A DNA stretch of 64,000 nt from Clostridia bacterium (lineage in GTDB: Bacteria > Bacillota > Clostridia > Oscillospirales > Acutalibacteraceae), in assembly GCA_017407755.1 (NCBI GenBank), contig JAFQVY010000010.1, forward strand, positions 62,001 through 126,000, written 5' to 3'. The notes beneath the pieces are model-generated. The model was not told the origin of the DNA and made no database searches. It saw only the letters and a program-made list of their open reading frames with translations. Below are positions 48,557 through 58,477 of the stretch, piece after piece (position 1 is the first letter of the stretch; each line of letters opens with the position of its first letter). Position numbers and translations under genes: made by a program.

Positions 48557-49422
48557 GTATTCTCCGTACAGAAAACTTAAGCCTCGTTTACGGCAAGGGC
48601 ACACCCTTTGAAAAGAAAGCCGTAAATAATGTAAATATTGATATTAACGGAGGCGAAGTAGTTGGTATTATCGGCCACACAGGCTCCGGTAAATCTTCTT
48701 TGGTGCAGATGCTCAACGGCCTTTTTAAGCCAAGCGAAGGTACGGTTTATTTCAAAGGTCAGGACATCTTTAAAAACCCAAAAGAGCTTCGAGAGTTCCG
48801 TTTTGATATAGGTCTTGTTTTTCAGTATCCCGAAAATCAGCTTTTCGAAGAAACCGTTGCAAAAGATATTGCCTTCGGCCCCAAAAATATGGGACTTAGC
48901 GACGACGAAATAGCCATAAGAGTAAAAAAAGCAGCACGCTTTGCAGGTCTTAAGGACGAGCTTTTAGACCGTTCGCCCTTTGACCTTTCAGGCGGCGAAA
49001 AGCGTCGTGCGGCAATAGCAGGCGTAATTGCTATGGAGCCAAAAGTTCTTATTCTTGACGAACCTACCGCAGGCTTAGACCCTGTGGGTAAAGAGGTTTT
49101 GCTTACTCAGATTGAGGCTTATCATAAAGAGTCCGGCAACACAATTTTGCTTGTTTCTCATAATATGGAGGACATTGCAAAAATTTCAGACAGAGTTCTG
49201 GTTATGAATGACTCTGAAGCTATAATGTTCGATACCCCCGAAGCGGTGTTTTCTCAGTCAGACAAACTTAAGGAAATCGGCTTGAGAATCCCCGAAATTA
49301 CAGAAATTACAATTAAACTCAAAGAAGCAGGCGTTAACCTTCCCTCAGGTATTCTTACCGTTGAAGAAGCCTTCAAGGAGCTTTTAAAGCTCATAAATAA
49401 GGGAGGTGCTTCTAATGCGTGA
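48553..49422 (+). CDS. ecfA2: ECF transporter ATPase A2
   Basis: 289-residue partner ATPase. Walker [12 protein letters not shown]-loop [11 protein letters not shown], signature LSGGEKRR, Walker [14 protein letters not shown], His switch VSHNMED. ATG overlaps ecfA1; its end carries the GGGAGGTG ribosome site for ecfT. Confidence 0.94.
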   Translation: MSILRTENLSLVYGKGTPFEKKAVNNVNIDINGGEVVGIIGHTGSGKSSLVQMLNGLFKPSEGTVYFKGQDIFKNPKELREFRFDIGLVFQYPENQLFEETVAKDIAFGPKNMGLSDDEIAIRVKKAARFAGLKDELLDRSPFDLSGGEKRRAAIAGVIAMEPKVLILDEPTAGLDPVGKEVLLTQIEAYHKESGNTILLVSHNMEDIAKISDRVLVMNDSEAIMFDTPEAVFSQSDKLKEIGLRIPEITEITIKLKEAGVNLPSGILTVEEAFKELLKLINKGGASNA

Positions 49423-50212
49423 CGTTACCTTAGGTCAGTATTTTCCGTCAAACGGCGTCCTTCATAAGCTTGACGCCAGAGTAAAAATTCTGTTTCTTAT
49501 AGCTTTTATTGTTTTAATATTCTGTTCCTTTAATTTTTATGCACTGGGTCTTGTTACTGCTTTTGCGGCTGCTGCCGTAATTTTAAGCAAGGTCCCTGTA
49601 AAGATGTTTCTAAAAAGCCTTAAAACAATAATTCTGATTGTGGCTATCACCTCAATTCTCAATTTGTTTTACGGCACCGGCGAGCCTTTGTGGCAGTGGT
49701 GGATTTTCACCATTACATTAGACGGCATTTTTAATGCTATCTTTGTTACTGTGCGCATTATCTGCCTTGTTGTAGTAAGCTCAGCACTTACCTTTACAAC
49801 CTCGCCAACTGATATGACCGACGCGTTGGAAAGCTTATTAAAACCCCTTTCTGTTTTTCACATAAGTGTACACGAAATCGCAATGATGATGTCCATTGCC
49901 TTAAGATTTGTGCCTACACTTTTAGAAGAAACCGACAAAATTATGTCAGCCCAGAAAGCCCGTGGTGCCGATATGGAAAGCGGCAATCTTCTAAAGCGTA
50001 TCAAAGCCCTTATTCCCGTTTTGGTGCCGTTGTTTGTTTCTTCCTTCAGGCGTGCTTACGACCTTGCAATGGCAATGGAATGCCGTTGCTACAGAGGGGG
50101 AAAAGGCAGAACAAGGCTAAAGCAAATGCATTTTACTAAAAAAGATGCTGTCGCAACAGCAGTAATGTTATTATTAACCGCAGGAGTTGTACTTTGTGAT
50201 ATTTTCCTCTGA
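49415..50212 (+). CDS. ecfT: ECF transporter transmembrane subunit T
   Basis: 265-residue scaffold protein with about five TM helices. N-terminal GQYFPSNGVLHKLDARVK, and the coupling-helix motifs AQKARGADME and CRCYRGGKGRT that contact the two ATPases. ATG 49415 lies 8 bases inside ecfA2 after GGGAGGTG. Confidence 0.94.
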   Translation: MRDVTLGQYFPSNGVLHKLDARVKILFLIAFIVLIFCSFNFYALGLVTAFAAAAVILSKVPVKMFLKSLKTIILIVAITSILNLFYGTGEPLWQWWIFTITLDGIFNAIFVTVRIICLVVVSSALTFTTSPTDMTDALESLLKPLSVFHISVHEIAMMMSIALRFVPTLLEETDKIMSAQKARGADMESGNLLKRIKALIPVLVPLFVSSFRRAYDLAMAMECRCYRGGKGRTRLKQMHFTKKDAVATAVMLLLTAGVVLCDIFL

Positions 50213-50963
50213 TGAAAACTTACGTAATCTGCTAATTACAATTTCATACGACGGCTCAAAGTATCACGGTTGGCAAATTCAGCAAAACGCCGTTACGGTG
50301 CAAGAAGTTTTTCAGAAGGCTCTTTACTCAGTGATTTCTCAAAAGCCCGACATAAAAGCCTGCAGCCGAACAGACTCCGGCGTTCACGCCGAAATGTTTT
50401 GTATAAGCACCAAAATTTCGCACCCCATACCGTGTGAAAGGCTTAAAGCAGCACTTAACTCTTATCTTCCTCAGAGTGTTGTTGTTCTTGATGTAAGGGA
50501 AGTACCCCTTGATTTTCATGCAAGATATAACGCTTTGGGCAAAAGATACGTTTACAAAGTACTCAACCGAGAACAGCGAGACCCGTTTTATATCGGTCGA
50601 GCCTTGCACTACAGGTATAATTTAGACACAGAGCTTTTAAATAAAGCCTCAAAGGCTTTTATCGGTACTCACGACTTTACCTCTTTTTGTACCCTCGATA
50701 AAAGGGAAAAGGGTGACTTTGTCAGAACCATTCACGATTTCTCAGTCAAAAGAATAGGTGACATAGTTGAATTTTCTGTAGAAGGTAACGGCTTTCTCTA
50801 TAATATGGTTCGGATTATGGTGGGCACTTTGCTCAGCATTAATGAGGGTAAAATTCCCCCTGATGCTATTACTGAAATTATTAATGCAAAGTCCCGTGAT
50901 GCCGCAGGTCCCACGGCTCCGCCTCAGGGACTTTATCTCAATAAGGTTTTTTATGATTTGTAA
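50196..50963 (+). CDS. truA: tRNA pseudouridine(38-40) synthase
   Basis: Makes pseudouridine at positions 38-40 of the anticodon arm. 255 residues with GTG 50196 as start, 9 bases after CAGGAG. The catalytic Asp is about residue 60 in CSRTDSGVHAEMF (more often RTDAGVHA). Other marks: LLITISYDGSKYHGWQ, ARYNALGKRYVYK, GTHDFTSFC, and NGFLYNMVRIMVGTLL. Overlaps ecfT by 17 bases. truA directly after the ecf genes is usual in Firmicutes. Confidence 0.94.
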   Translation: MIFSSDENLRNLLITISYDGSKYHGWQIQQNAVTVQEVFQKALYSVISQKPDIKACSRTDSGVHAEMFCISTKISHPIPCERLKAALNSYLPQSVVVLDVREVPLDFHARYNALGKRYVYKVLNREQRDPFYIGRALHYRYNLDTELLNKASKAFIGTHDFTSFCTLDKREKGDFVRTIHDFSVKRIGDIVEFSVEGNGFLYNMVRIMVGTLLSINEGKIPPDAITEIINAKSRDAAGPTAPPQGLYLNKVFYDL

Positions 50964-50978
50964 GAAAGGAGGAGCAGT

Positions 50979-52220
50979 ATGAAAAAGCGTAAAATATCAC
51001 CCCGTCATTATAAAGAAGAAATGTACGATACAAAGCGTGCCGTTTTAAGCTATGAACAGCTTCCCCTTGATGAATATAACCAAAATGCAGGGGACAAGGA
51101 AAAAAAGTCAGTTTCCTATAAAAAAATCATTCTTGCCGTAATGGTGTTGGTTTTACTTGTAGCAATTGTCTTTGTGGTTTTCAGCCGCTTTTCCTGCATA
51201 GGGTGCTCTTCGCATAAGCAAAGCTCTGAAAATTATCCCCTTTCACTTCGCGGCTCTTTGGTTTCAAACGGTAACTTTGATACATATAGCGGCGGCTACG
51301 CCTATGTGTCCGACACACATTATGCTGTGTATGACAATAACGGTGTGGAAAAATTCCTTTCGCAGGTTGCTTTTAATGACCCTGTGCTAAAGCTAAACTA
51401 TAACGGTACCGCTATTATCTATGATTTAGGCGGACATAAGTATTCTCTTTATAGCGGTGCTGAGCTTGTCTTAAGCGGCGAGACCGATACAAAAATGTAC
51501 CTTGCCGATGCAACTGCTGAGCTGTCCTTTGCAACAGTTACCGAAAGCCGCGACTATAAAGCCAAGCTTTCTGTTTACAGCGACCTCGAAACTCCCCTTT
51601 ACGGCTACTCCTTTGAAGAATACTACATTACCGCAATGGCTCTCAACAGCGATGCTACAGGTGCCGTTGCCTGCGGCGTGACAACTGAGAACGGCATAGA
51701 AAAAAGCGTAGTTTACGTTTTTGATTTCACTGAAGAAAAGCCTATTGCTTTCCATGAAATTTCTTCAGATATTGTCTTTGATTGCGAATATCTTGACAAC
51801 GGTTCAATCTGTGTAATCGGCGAAAACGCTTCCTATATAATAAACGGCAGAGATTTTTCAAAGCTAACGAAAAATTCCTATTCGCAGATGACCCTTACTT
51901 CTTATGATATAAACACCGACACCGCTGAGCTTTTCATAAGCCTTTCACGTAGCGGTGACGGCAGAAACTGTACCGTTCAGTGTATAGATAAATCAGGCTC
52001 TGTTAACTGTAAAATCGAAACAGAATTTGCCGCAAGCTTTACAAGCTCTTATAAAAACCGTGTAGCAATAAGCGACAAAAACAATATTTACCTCTATACA
52101 CAAAACGGAGACCTTATTTCAACAACACAGGTAACAGGGGATAGCCGTCAGATTAGGCTTATTGCTCCGGATTTATCTGTTGTTCTGAGACTAAAAGACA
52201 TTAACCTCTACACTTTTTAA
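50979..52220 (+). CDS. DUF5711-family single-pass membrane protein
   Basis: 413 residues: basic cytoplasmic N-terminus (about 1-48), one TM helix (about 49-70, IILAVMVLVLLVAIVFVVFS), then a large extracytoplasmic domain of repeated beta strands typical of a WD-like beta-propeller (YVSDTHYAVYDNNG, YVFDFTEEKP, YLYTQNGDL). This composition and length match the uncharacterised DUF5711 family of Clostridia. RBS AAAGGAGGAG. It is followed 9 bases later by the CvpA-like gene; the pair is probably envelope-related (inference). Confidence 0.65.
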   Translation: MKKRKISPRHYKEEMYDTKRAVLSYEQLPLDEYNQNAGDKEKKSVSYKKIILAVMVLVLLVAIVFVVFSRFSCIGCSSHKQSSENYPLSLRGSLVSNGNFDTYSGGYAYVSDTHYAVYDNNGVEKFLSQVAFNDPVLKLNYNGTAIIYDLGGHKYSLYSGAELVLSGETDTKMYLADATAELSFATVTESRDYKAKLSVYSDLETPLYGYSFEEYYITAMALNSDATGAVACGVTTENGIEKSVVYVFDFTEEKPIAFHEISSDIVFDCEYLDNGSICVIGENASYIINGRDFSKLTKNSYSQMTLTSYDINTDTAELFISLSRSGDGRNCTVQCIDKSGSVNCKIETEFAASFTSSYKNRVAISDKNNIYLYTQNGDLISTTQVTGDSRQIRLIAPDLSVVLRLKDINLYTF

Positions 52221-52229
52221 TGGTGATTT

Positions 52230-52937
52230 ATGATTTACGACATTGTTTCTCTGATTATAATTATCGTTTTTGTCATAATCGGTGTCAAAAGCGGAGCGGC
52301 AAAAGCAATTTGCAGGCTTCTTTCGCTTGTTTTCTCTTTTATACTTGCCGTTTTTCTTTCACACTTTTTGGCAGAGTTTGTTTATAATACTTTTATAAAG
52401 CAAACAATAATTGATAACATCAGCAGTGTAGTTAACGATTCTGCACTGTCCACTGCCGCTGAAAAAGCACAGGGAATTATGGATTCTTTACCATTAGTGC
52501 TTTCAAATTCTCTTTCTTATTTCGGCGTCTCCTCTGCAAGCCTGACTTCCATGCTTACTTCTTCACAGGTTAATAGCGTAGAAAGCGTTATTATGACTCC
52601 TATAGTAGGTGTTATCTCAATTGTTTTCTTTATTATTCTGTTTGTACTTTTACTTTTTGTACTCAAAAGAGTTTTCAGAGGAATTTCTAAGATTTTTCGA
52701 CTTCCTTTAATCAGGGTAATAGATTCTGCTTTCGGGTTTGTGTTGGGTATACTTGAAGGCGTGCTTGCAGTAAGCGTACTTGCCTTTGCTTTAAAGCTTG
52801 TCATTCCTCTGACCGGTGGCGATTTGTTTATTCTTAACGAAGCAGCAGTTGCTGATTCAATGTTCTTTTCACTATTATATTTCGGCGGCTTAAGCTCGCT
52901 TGTGCAAGGCTTTATTTTCAGCTTTAGCAACATATAA
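52230..52937 (+). CDS. CvpA-family membrane protein
   Basis: 235 residues with about four TM helices: IVSLIIIIVFVIIGVKSG at the start (the CvpA hallmark of an early hydrophobic helix ending in G-x-K-x-G), RLLSLVFSFILAVFLS, IVFFIILFVLLLFV, and VLGILEGVLAVSVLAF. CvpA was named for colicin V production; in Firmicutes the role is undefined and probably envelope-linked. An internal segment of about 60 residues is extracellular. Confidence 0.8.
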   Translation: MIYDIVSLIIIIVFVIIGVKSGAAKAICRLLSLVFSFILAVFLSHFLAEFVYNTFIKQTIIDNISSVVNDSALSTAAEKAQGIMDSLPLVLSNSLSYFGVSSASLTSMLTSSQVNSVESVIMTPIVGVISIVFFIILFVLLLFVLKRVFRGISKIFRLPLIRVIDSAFGFVLGILEGVLAVSVLAFALKLVIPLTGGDLFILNEAAVADSMFFSLLYFGGLSSLVQGFIFSFSNI

Positions 52938-52959
52938 TTTTATTTGGGTGGGATATGAA

Positions 52960-53565
52960 ATGGATTACAACAAGTCCAAAAAGGTAGATTGGGCATATAT
53001 TTTCACAGTGCCTAATATACTTTGTTATTTCAGAATAGCATTGATTGCTCCAATGCTCTGTTTTTTCTTTAAAGCTCGTACCATGGACTACGCCGAGGAA
53101 TATACAATCTCAGCGGCAATTTGTCTGGTGCTTTCAGGCTTAAGCGACTTCTTCGACGGACTTTTAGCCCGCAAGCTCAATCAGGTTACCGAGCTTGGCA
53201 AAATGCTTGACCCCGTAGCAGATAAGCTCACACTTTTCGCCGTAGGCATCTGTGTTGTGTTTATTGAGCCTGCGGTAATTCCTGTTATTTCTTTGCTTAT
53301 ACTTAAAGACTTTTTAATGCTAATAGGTGCATCCTATATGCTTAAAAATCACGTGAAGCCCTGTGCTTCAAAGTGGTACGGCAAGGTGGGCACATTTTTG
53401 TTCTATATTTCTGTAGGTCTTATTGTGCTTTTCGACCTTATATTAGGCAAGGGCGAAGAATTCAGAATTTTTGCAATTATTCTTCTTACAGTTACGGCTG
53501 TTATGATGATTTACTCTCTAATAAGATACTTTTTGTTTTTCCGTGAAATTATGAAAAAGGAATAA
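52960..53565 (+). CDS. pgsA: CDP-alcohol phosphatidyltransferase (PgsA-like)
   Basis: 201-residue membrane enzyme, probably phosphatidylglycerophosphate synthase. The CDP-alcohol motif is complete: D-x2-D-G-x2-A-R-x8-G-x3-D-x3-D in SDFFDGLLARK then GKMLDPVADK. About five TM helices, start VPNILCYFRI typical of PgsA. ATG 52960 is preceded by GGTGGGA; the longer frame runs inside the previous gene. Other CDP-alcohol enzymes such as cardiolipin synthase-like forms are possible. Confidence 0.88.
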   Translation: MDYNKSKKVDWAYIFTVPNILCYFRIALIAPMLCFFFKARTMDYAEEYTISAAICLVLSGLSDFFDGLLARKLNQVTELGKMLDPVADKLTLFAVGICVVFIEPAVIPVISLLILKDFLMLIGASYMLKNHVKPCASKWYGKVGTFLFYISVGLIVLFDLILGKGEEFRIFAIILLTVTAVMMIYSLIRYFLFFREIMKKE

Positions 53566-53585
53566 CTTAAGAAGGAGGCAACAAA

Positions 53586-55937
53586 ATGATATGTTCAAAA
53601 TGCGGCAAAAGACCCGCTGTGGTCTTTGTCTCTGTAAATAAAGATGATGCTAACCCAAAGGGTTACTGCCTTACCTGTGCTAAAGAGCTTGGCATAAAGC
53701 CTGTTGAAGACTTAATAAACAAAATGGGTCTTTCAACTGAGGATTTAGAGGCAATGGAAGAGCAGATGAACTCTATGATGGAAAATATGGGTGAGGGCGA
53801 TATGAGCGAGATGCTCAATGCCATCAAAGAGGAAGGCTTGGTTGAGCAAATGCACCTTGATGACCCTCAGCCCGATTCAGACAATAAAGACGACAGCTTT
53901 TCTCCCGGCGGTGCTTCAACTTTCCCTGCATTTTTCAACAATTTCTTCGGCGGCGGCAAGAGCGGTGACTCTGCATCTCAGGGCACTGCAAAGCAGAATA
54001 AAAAACAGGACAAAAAGCAGTCTAAAGAGCGTCGCTTTTTAAACCTTTATTGCTACGACCTTACTCGAAAAGCCAGAGAAGGCAAAACAGACCGTATTAT
54101 CGGCAGAGACAAGGAAATAGAGCGTATTATTCAGATTCTTTCCCGCAGAAGCAAAAATAACCCCTGCCTTATCGGTGAACCCGGCGTTGGTAAAACTGCA
54201 ATTGCCGAAGGTCTTGCTATGCGAATTGCTTCAGGGGACGTTCCTCAGCGTCTTAAAAATAAAGAAATTCACCTTTTAGACCTTACCTCTCTTGTGGCAG
54301 GCACTCAGTTCAGAGGTCAGTTTGAAAGCCGAATCAAAGGCTTAACCGACGAAGTCAAAGCCCTTGGCAACATAATTTTGTTTATCGACGAAGTTCATAA
54401 TTTAGTCGGCACAGGAGATGCAGAAGGCTCTATGAATGCCGCAAATATCTTAAAGCCTGCACTTTCCCGTGGCGAAATTCAGGTTATCGGTGCAACTACC
54501 TTTAACGAATACAGAAAATATATCGAAAAAGACAGCGCTTTAGAGCGTCGTTTTCAGCCGGTAACTGTTGCTGAGCCAAGTATATCAGACACTATCGAGG
54601 TGCTTAATGGTATCAAGGAATATTACGAAATGCACCACAGAGTAACTGTAAGCGAAGACATTGTCCGCAAAGCGGTGGTTTTTTCCGAGCGATATATTAC
54701 AGACCGTTTCCTTCCCGACAAGGCTATTGACCTTTTAGACGAAGCCTCAGCTTGTGCAGGGCTGAGAAACAAAGAGCTTGAGCGTTTTGATAAGCTTAAC
54801 GAGGATAAGCATAAATTCGAGGTTCAGCATAGTGAGCTTTCTTCAGCAGAAGAAATTGACTATGAAAAGCTTGCAACAGTAAAATCCGAGCTTGCAAGAG
54901 TTGAGCAGGAGCTTGCCTCAATTCCTGAAGAGAGCCTTATCAATAACGTTACCGAAGAAGACTTGGCAAAGGTAATCGAGCTTTGGACAGGAATTCCTTC
55001 TTCCCGTGTAAGAGAAAACGAGCTTTTAAAGCTTGCTGATATTGATTTGCAACTTAAAGAAAAGATTATCGGTCAGGACGAGGCAGTTAATGCCCTTGCA
55101 AGTGCAATTAAACGTAGCCGTGTTCAGATAGCCCCCAGACGCCGCCCTGCATCATTTATCTTTGTAGGTCCCACAGGTGTGGGTAAAACTGAGCTTGTTA
55201 AGAGCTTATCACAGCTTCTTTTTGATACTCCCGAAACTCTTATCCGCCTTGATATGAGCGAATTTATGGAGAAGCATTCCGTATCCAAAATCATCGGCTC
55301 ACCTCCGGGTTATGTAGGCTATGACGAGGCAGGTCAGGTAACCGAAAAGGTCCGCCGCCGCCCCTATAGCGTACTGCTCTTTGACGAAATCGAAAAAGCT
55401 CATCCCGATGTTCTTAACATTCTTCTTCAGATTTTAGACGAAGGAAAGCTTACTGATGCCCACGGCAGAGTTGTAAATTTTGAAAATACCGTTATCGTAA
55501 TGACAAGTAATGCAGGCTCAAATAAGCGTGAAAATGCTCTTGGTTTTGGCAAAAGCGAGCAGGATGCAACCCGCGAAAAGGTTATGAAGGCACTTTCCGA
55601 GTTCTTACGTCCCGAATTTTTAGCCCGTGTTGATGAGATTATTGTTTTCCGTCATCTTGATGGCGAAGACTTAGTCAAAATTGCAAAGCTTATGCTTAAC
55701 GAATATGTTCCCACCCTTGAAGAAAAAGGTATAAAATTCAGCTTCACAGACGAAGTTTGTAATTTCCTTGCAGAAAAGGTTAAGGAAGGCAGCAGTGGCG
55801 CCCGTGATTTACGCTCTGTTATCCGCAAGGAAGTAGAGCAGAGAATCGCAGAAGAAATGATTCTTAAAGGCGCTGGCAATATTGCAGGAATACACACAGA
55901 TATAAGCAACGGCGAAATTCTTTTACAAGTAATTTAA
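53586..55937 (+). CDS. clpE: ClpE-like ATPase with N-terminal zinc finger
   Basis: 783-residue Hsp100 unfoldase. N-terminal zinc finger C3-x2-C6...C28-x2-C31 ([21 protein letters not shown]) instead of a Clp-N domain, as in ClpE; then an acidic Met/Glu region and a Gly/Ser/Lys linker; AAA domain 1 with [13 protein letters not shown]; a short M-domain coiled coil; AAA domain 2 with [12 protein letters not shown] and the ClpP-binding loop ALGFG. It probably feeds substrates to ClpP. RBS AGGAGG before ATG 53586. End of the long plus-strand run. Confidence 0.92.
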   Translation: MICSKCGKRPAVVFVSVNKDDANPKGYCLTCAKELGIKPVEDLINKMGLSTEDLEAMEEQMNSMMENMGEGDMSEMLNAIKEEGLVEQMHLDDPQPDSDNKDDSFSPGGASTFPAFFNNFFGGGKSGDSASQGTAKQNKKQDKKQSKERRFLNLYCYDLTRKAREGKTDRIIGRDKEIERIIQILSRRSKNNPCLIGEPGVGKTAIAEGLAMRIASGDVPQRLKNKEIHLLDLTSLVAGTQFRGQFESRIKGLTDEVKALGNIILFIDEVHNLVGTGDAEGSMNAANILKPALSRGEIQVIGATTFNEYRKYIEKDSALERRFQPVTVAEPSISDTIEVLNGIKEYYEMHHRVTVSEDIVRKAVVFSERYITDRFLPDKAIDLLDEASACAGLRNKELERFDKLNEDKHKFEVQHSELSSAEEIDYEKLATVKSELARVEQELASIPEESLINNVTEEDLAKVIELWTGIPSSRVRENELLKLADIDLQLKEKIIGQDEAVNALASAIKRSRVQIAPRRRPASFIFVGPTGVGKTELVKSLSQLLFDTPETLIRLDMSEFMEKHSVSKIIGSPPGYVGYDEAGQVTEKVRRRPYSVLLFDEIEKAHPDVLNILLQILDEGKLTDAHGRVVNFENTVIVMTSNAGSNKRENALGFGKSEQDATREKVMKALSEFLRPEFLARVDEIIVFRHLDGEDLVKIAKLMLNEYVPTLEEKGIKFSFTDEVCNFLAEKVKEGSSGARDLRSVIRKEVEQRIAEEMILKGAGNIAGIHTDISNGEILLQVI

Positions 55938-55940
55938 TTA

Positions 55941-55985
55941 AATAAAAAATCCCGACAAGTATTTAGCTTGTCGGGATAATTTTAT
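55941..55985. terminator. Bidirectional terminator, clpE / apgM
   Basis: 11-bp stem ATCCCGACAAG/CTTGTCGGGAT (55949-55959 with 55967-55977), 7-base loop, with AAAAAA on the left and AATTTTATTT on the right. Flanking genes converge. The last codons of apgM lie just past its right side. Confidence 0.9.
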
Positions 55986-57196
55986 TTATTAAGAAATCTG
56001 TTCATTAAGGTGTAGCCCTTATCAACAAATACTCCTGTTTTCTCAGCCTCAGCCTCAGTGAATTTTTCAACACCAGAGTTAGTTTTTTCATAGCTTCTGT
56101 AAATAAGATAGGGAACAGGGGTTCGGGAGTGAGTTTTAGTATTAAGAGGAGTAGGATGGTCAGGACAAACAAGCACAGCAAAATCCTCATTCATATCCTC
56201 AAGAGCCTTAACAATGGGAGTAAGCACCTTTTCGTCAATTAACTCAATTGCCTTAACTTTGTTTTCGGCTTCAAATCTGTGGCCGCATTCGTCGGGAGCT
56301 TCTACATGAACATACACAAGTTCAGCTCCGTTTCTGAATTCCTCAATGGCGGCATTTGCCTTTCCTTCAAAGTTTGTGTCTATGTAGCCTGTAGCACCCT
56401 CAACGTCTACACTTCTCATCTTTGCGCAGATTGCAATTCCCTTTAAAAGGTCAACTGCTGAAATCATACTGCCCTTAACGCCGTAAAGCTCTTCGAAGGA
56501 GTCAAGCAAAGGCTTAGTGCCCTCGCCCCAAAGCCAGATAGAGTTGGCAGGACGCTTGCCGCGAGCAATTCTTTCTTTGTTTACAGGATGGTCTTTTAAG
56601 AATTCATAGCTTTTCTTCATAAGAGGAAGAAGCTTTTCCTTAGCAACATCAGTTGGCAAATATTCCTTAATCGCTTTACCTGTAATGTCGTGAGGAGGAG
56701 TAAGCTTGCCGGGTTTTGCATTACCCTTGTCCCAGACAAGACAATGTCTGTAGGAAACGCCTGAGTAGAATTTAAACTCATCATCTCCAAGCTTTTCTTC
56801 AACTGTCTCAATAATCTTTCTTGCTTCTTCTGTTGAAATATCGTCAGCACAGTAGTCAAGGATTGTCTTGTCTTCGTAATTCTCTTCATCAGAAAGTGTT
56901 ACAAGGTTGCATCTGAATGTTACATCGGTGTCCTTTAAGTCGATGCCGATGCTTGCAGCCTCAAGAGGGGAGCGTCCGCTGTAGTATTTTTTAGCATCAT
57001 AACCTAAAACCGCAAGATTTGCGACGTCAGAACCGGGACTCATACCGTCTTCAACAGTCCTTGCAAGACCTACTTCGCCATTCTTTGCAAGTTTTTCCAT
57101 CATAGGCTTATTGGCAAGCTCCATAGGAGTTTTTCCGTTTAATATTTCACTCGGTTCGTCAGCCATGCCGTCGCACAGCATTACAAGATATTTCAT
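55982..57196 (-). CDS. apgM: Cofactor-independent phosphoglycerate mutase, archaeal type
   Basis: 404-residue metal-dependent mutase of the ApgM type, interconverting 3- and 2-phosphoglycerate without 2,3-bisphosphoglycerate. Alkaline phosphatase superfamily: metal Asp in MLCDGMADEP; catalytic Ser in SPGSDVANLAVLGYD; SGRSPLEAASIGI; VHVEAPDECGH; VLVCPDHPTPLNTKTHSR. Start MKYLVMLCDGM. Follows prfB on the same strand with an 18-base gap, so probably cotranscribed. Confidence 0.94.
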   Translation of the reverse strand: MKYLVMLCDGMADEPSEILNGKTPMELANKPMMEKLAKNGEVGLARTVEDGMSPGSDVANLAVLGYDAKKYYSGRSPLEAASIGIDLKDTDVTFRCNLVTLSDEENYEDKTILDYCADDISTEEARKIIETVEEKLGDDEFKFYSGVSYRHCLVWDKGNAKPGKLTPPHDITGKAIKEYLPTDVAKEKLLPLMKKSYEFLKDHPVNKERIARGKRPANSIWLWGEGTKPLLDSFEELYGVKGSMISAVDLLKGIAICAKMRSVDVEGATGYIDTNFEGKANAAIEEFRNGAELVYVHVEAPDECGHRFEAENKVKAIELIDEKVLTPIVKALEDMNEDFAVLVCPDHPTPLNTKTHSRTPVPYLIYRSYEKTNSGVEKFTEAEAEKTGVFVDKGYTLMNRFLNK

Positions 57197-57214
57197 ATAA
57201 ATACTTCCTTTAAG

Positions 57215-58336
57215 TTAGTTGTTCTGAATTTCACCCTGGCTTAGAGCTTTAAGATAAGCGTTAATAAAGCCGTCTAAATCGCCGTCCATAACCGCCTGAA
57301 TGTTGCCTGTTTCAAAGCCCGTGCGGTGGTCTTTAGCCATGGTGTAGGGCATAAATACATAGCTTCTTATCTGGCTTCCCCAAGTGATTTCTTTCTGAAC
57401 ACCCTTGATGTCAGAAATTTTCTCAAGGTGTTGTTGCTCTTTAATTTCAACAAGCTTTGAAATAAGCATCTTCATAGCCACATCTCGGTTCTGATACTGG
57501 CTTCTTTCAACCTGAGATGCAACAACAATACCTGTGGGGATATGAGTAAGACGAACAGCAGATGAGGTTTTGTTAACCTTCTGACCGCCTGCACCCGAAG
57601 CTCTGTAAACGTCCATTTTGATTTCTTCGGGAGGAATAACAACAGAAGTATCCTCCTCAATTTCAGGCATAACCTCTAAAGAAGAGAAGCTTGTGTGGCG
57701 TCTGCCTGCCGAGTCAAAAGGCGAAACTCTTACTAATCTGTGAACGCCTGCTTCGCTCTTAAGATAACCGTAGGCATTCTCACCCTCAATTAAAAGCACT
57801 GCACTCTTAAGTCCTGCCTCGTCACCGTCAAGATAGTCAACCTCTCTAACGTTAAAGCCGTGTGCCTGTGCCCAGCGTGTATACATTCTGTAAAGCATCT
57901 GTGCCCAGTCCTGAGCCTCAGTACCGCCAGAGCCTGCATGAAATGTAAGAATAGCGTTATTTTTATCATATTCGCCTGTTAAAAGAGTCTGAAGCCTCTG
58001 CTTTGCTACACTTCTTTCAACGTTTTCAACGTCAGCAACAGCTTCCTCTAATAGAGTTTCGTCTTCTTCTTCGTTTGCAAGCTCAATAAGTGTTATTGTA
58101 TCCTCGTAAAGTGAGCTAAGCTTTTCGTATTCTTCAACCTTTGCTTTAAGGTTGCTTGTTCTCTGTAAAACCTTCTGAGAATTCTCAAGGTCGTCCCAAA
58201 ATCCCGGCTCAGCAGCTCTATGCTCAAGCTGTTCAATTTCAGAGCGCATAGCTTTTAATCCCAAAGCATCTGCCAAATCATCAATGTCAGCCTTAGACCC
58301 TTCAAGTCTCAGCTTTAATTCCTCAAACTGAAGCAT
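57215..58336 (-). CDS. prfB: Peptide chain release factor 2, no programmed frameshift
   Basis: Recognises UGA and UAA stops. 373 residues; the anticodon-like tripeptide SPF is in RVSPFDSAGRRH and the peptidyl hydrolysis GGQ in SGAGGQKVNKTSS. The gene is a single open frame from ATG 58336 (GAGAGGT upstream) through the N-terminal coiled coil. There is no in-frame UGA near codon 25, so the autoregulatory +1 frameshift found in many bacteria is missing. Confidence 0.96.
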   Translation of the reverse strand: MLQFEELKLRLEGSKADIDDLADALGLKAMRSEIEQLEHRAAEPGFWDDLENSQKVLQRTSNLKAKVEEYEKLSSLYEDTITLIELANEEEDETLLEEAVADVENVERSVAKQRLQTLLTGEYDKNNAILTFHAGSGGTEAQDWAQMLYRMYTRWAQAHGFNVREVDYLDGDEAGLKSAVLLIEGENAYGYLKSEAGVHRLVRVSPFDSAGRRHTSFSSLEVMPEIEEDTSVVIPPEEIKMDVYRASGAGGQKVNKTSSAVRLTHIPTGIVVASQVERSQYQNRDVAMKMLISKLVEIKEQQHLEKISDIKGVQKEITWGSQIRSYVFMPYTMAKDHRTGFETGNIQAVMDGDLDGFINAYLKALSQGEIQNN

Positions 58337-58368
58337 ATAAATACCTCTCTTTTATTCAAACTCATAAT

Positions 58369-58397
58369 ATTATACCGCAAACTGAATAAAATGTAAA
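58369..58397 (-). promoter_or_regulatory. Promoter for prfB-apgM
   Basis: Minus strand: TTTACA (58397-58392), 17-base spacer, TATAAT (58374-58369). Confidence 0.8.
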
Positions 58398-58431
58398 CAT
58401 AATATCTTTGTTAAACTGTCAAATAATTTTG

Positions 58432-58460
58432 TTGATTTAAGGGATATTATTTGTTATAAT
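58432..58460 (+). promoter_or_regulatory. Promoter for the RING/zinc-ribbon membrane protein
   Basis: TTGATT (58432-58437), 17-base spacer, TATAAT (58455-58460), 17 bases before the ATG, so the leader is very short. Confidence 0.75.
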
Positions 58461-58477
58461 ACTAAAAGGTGATTAAA

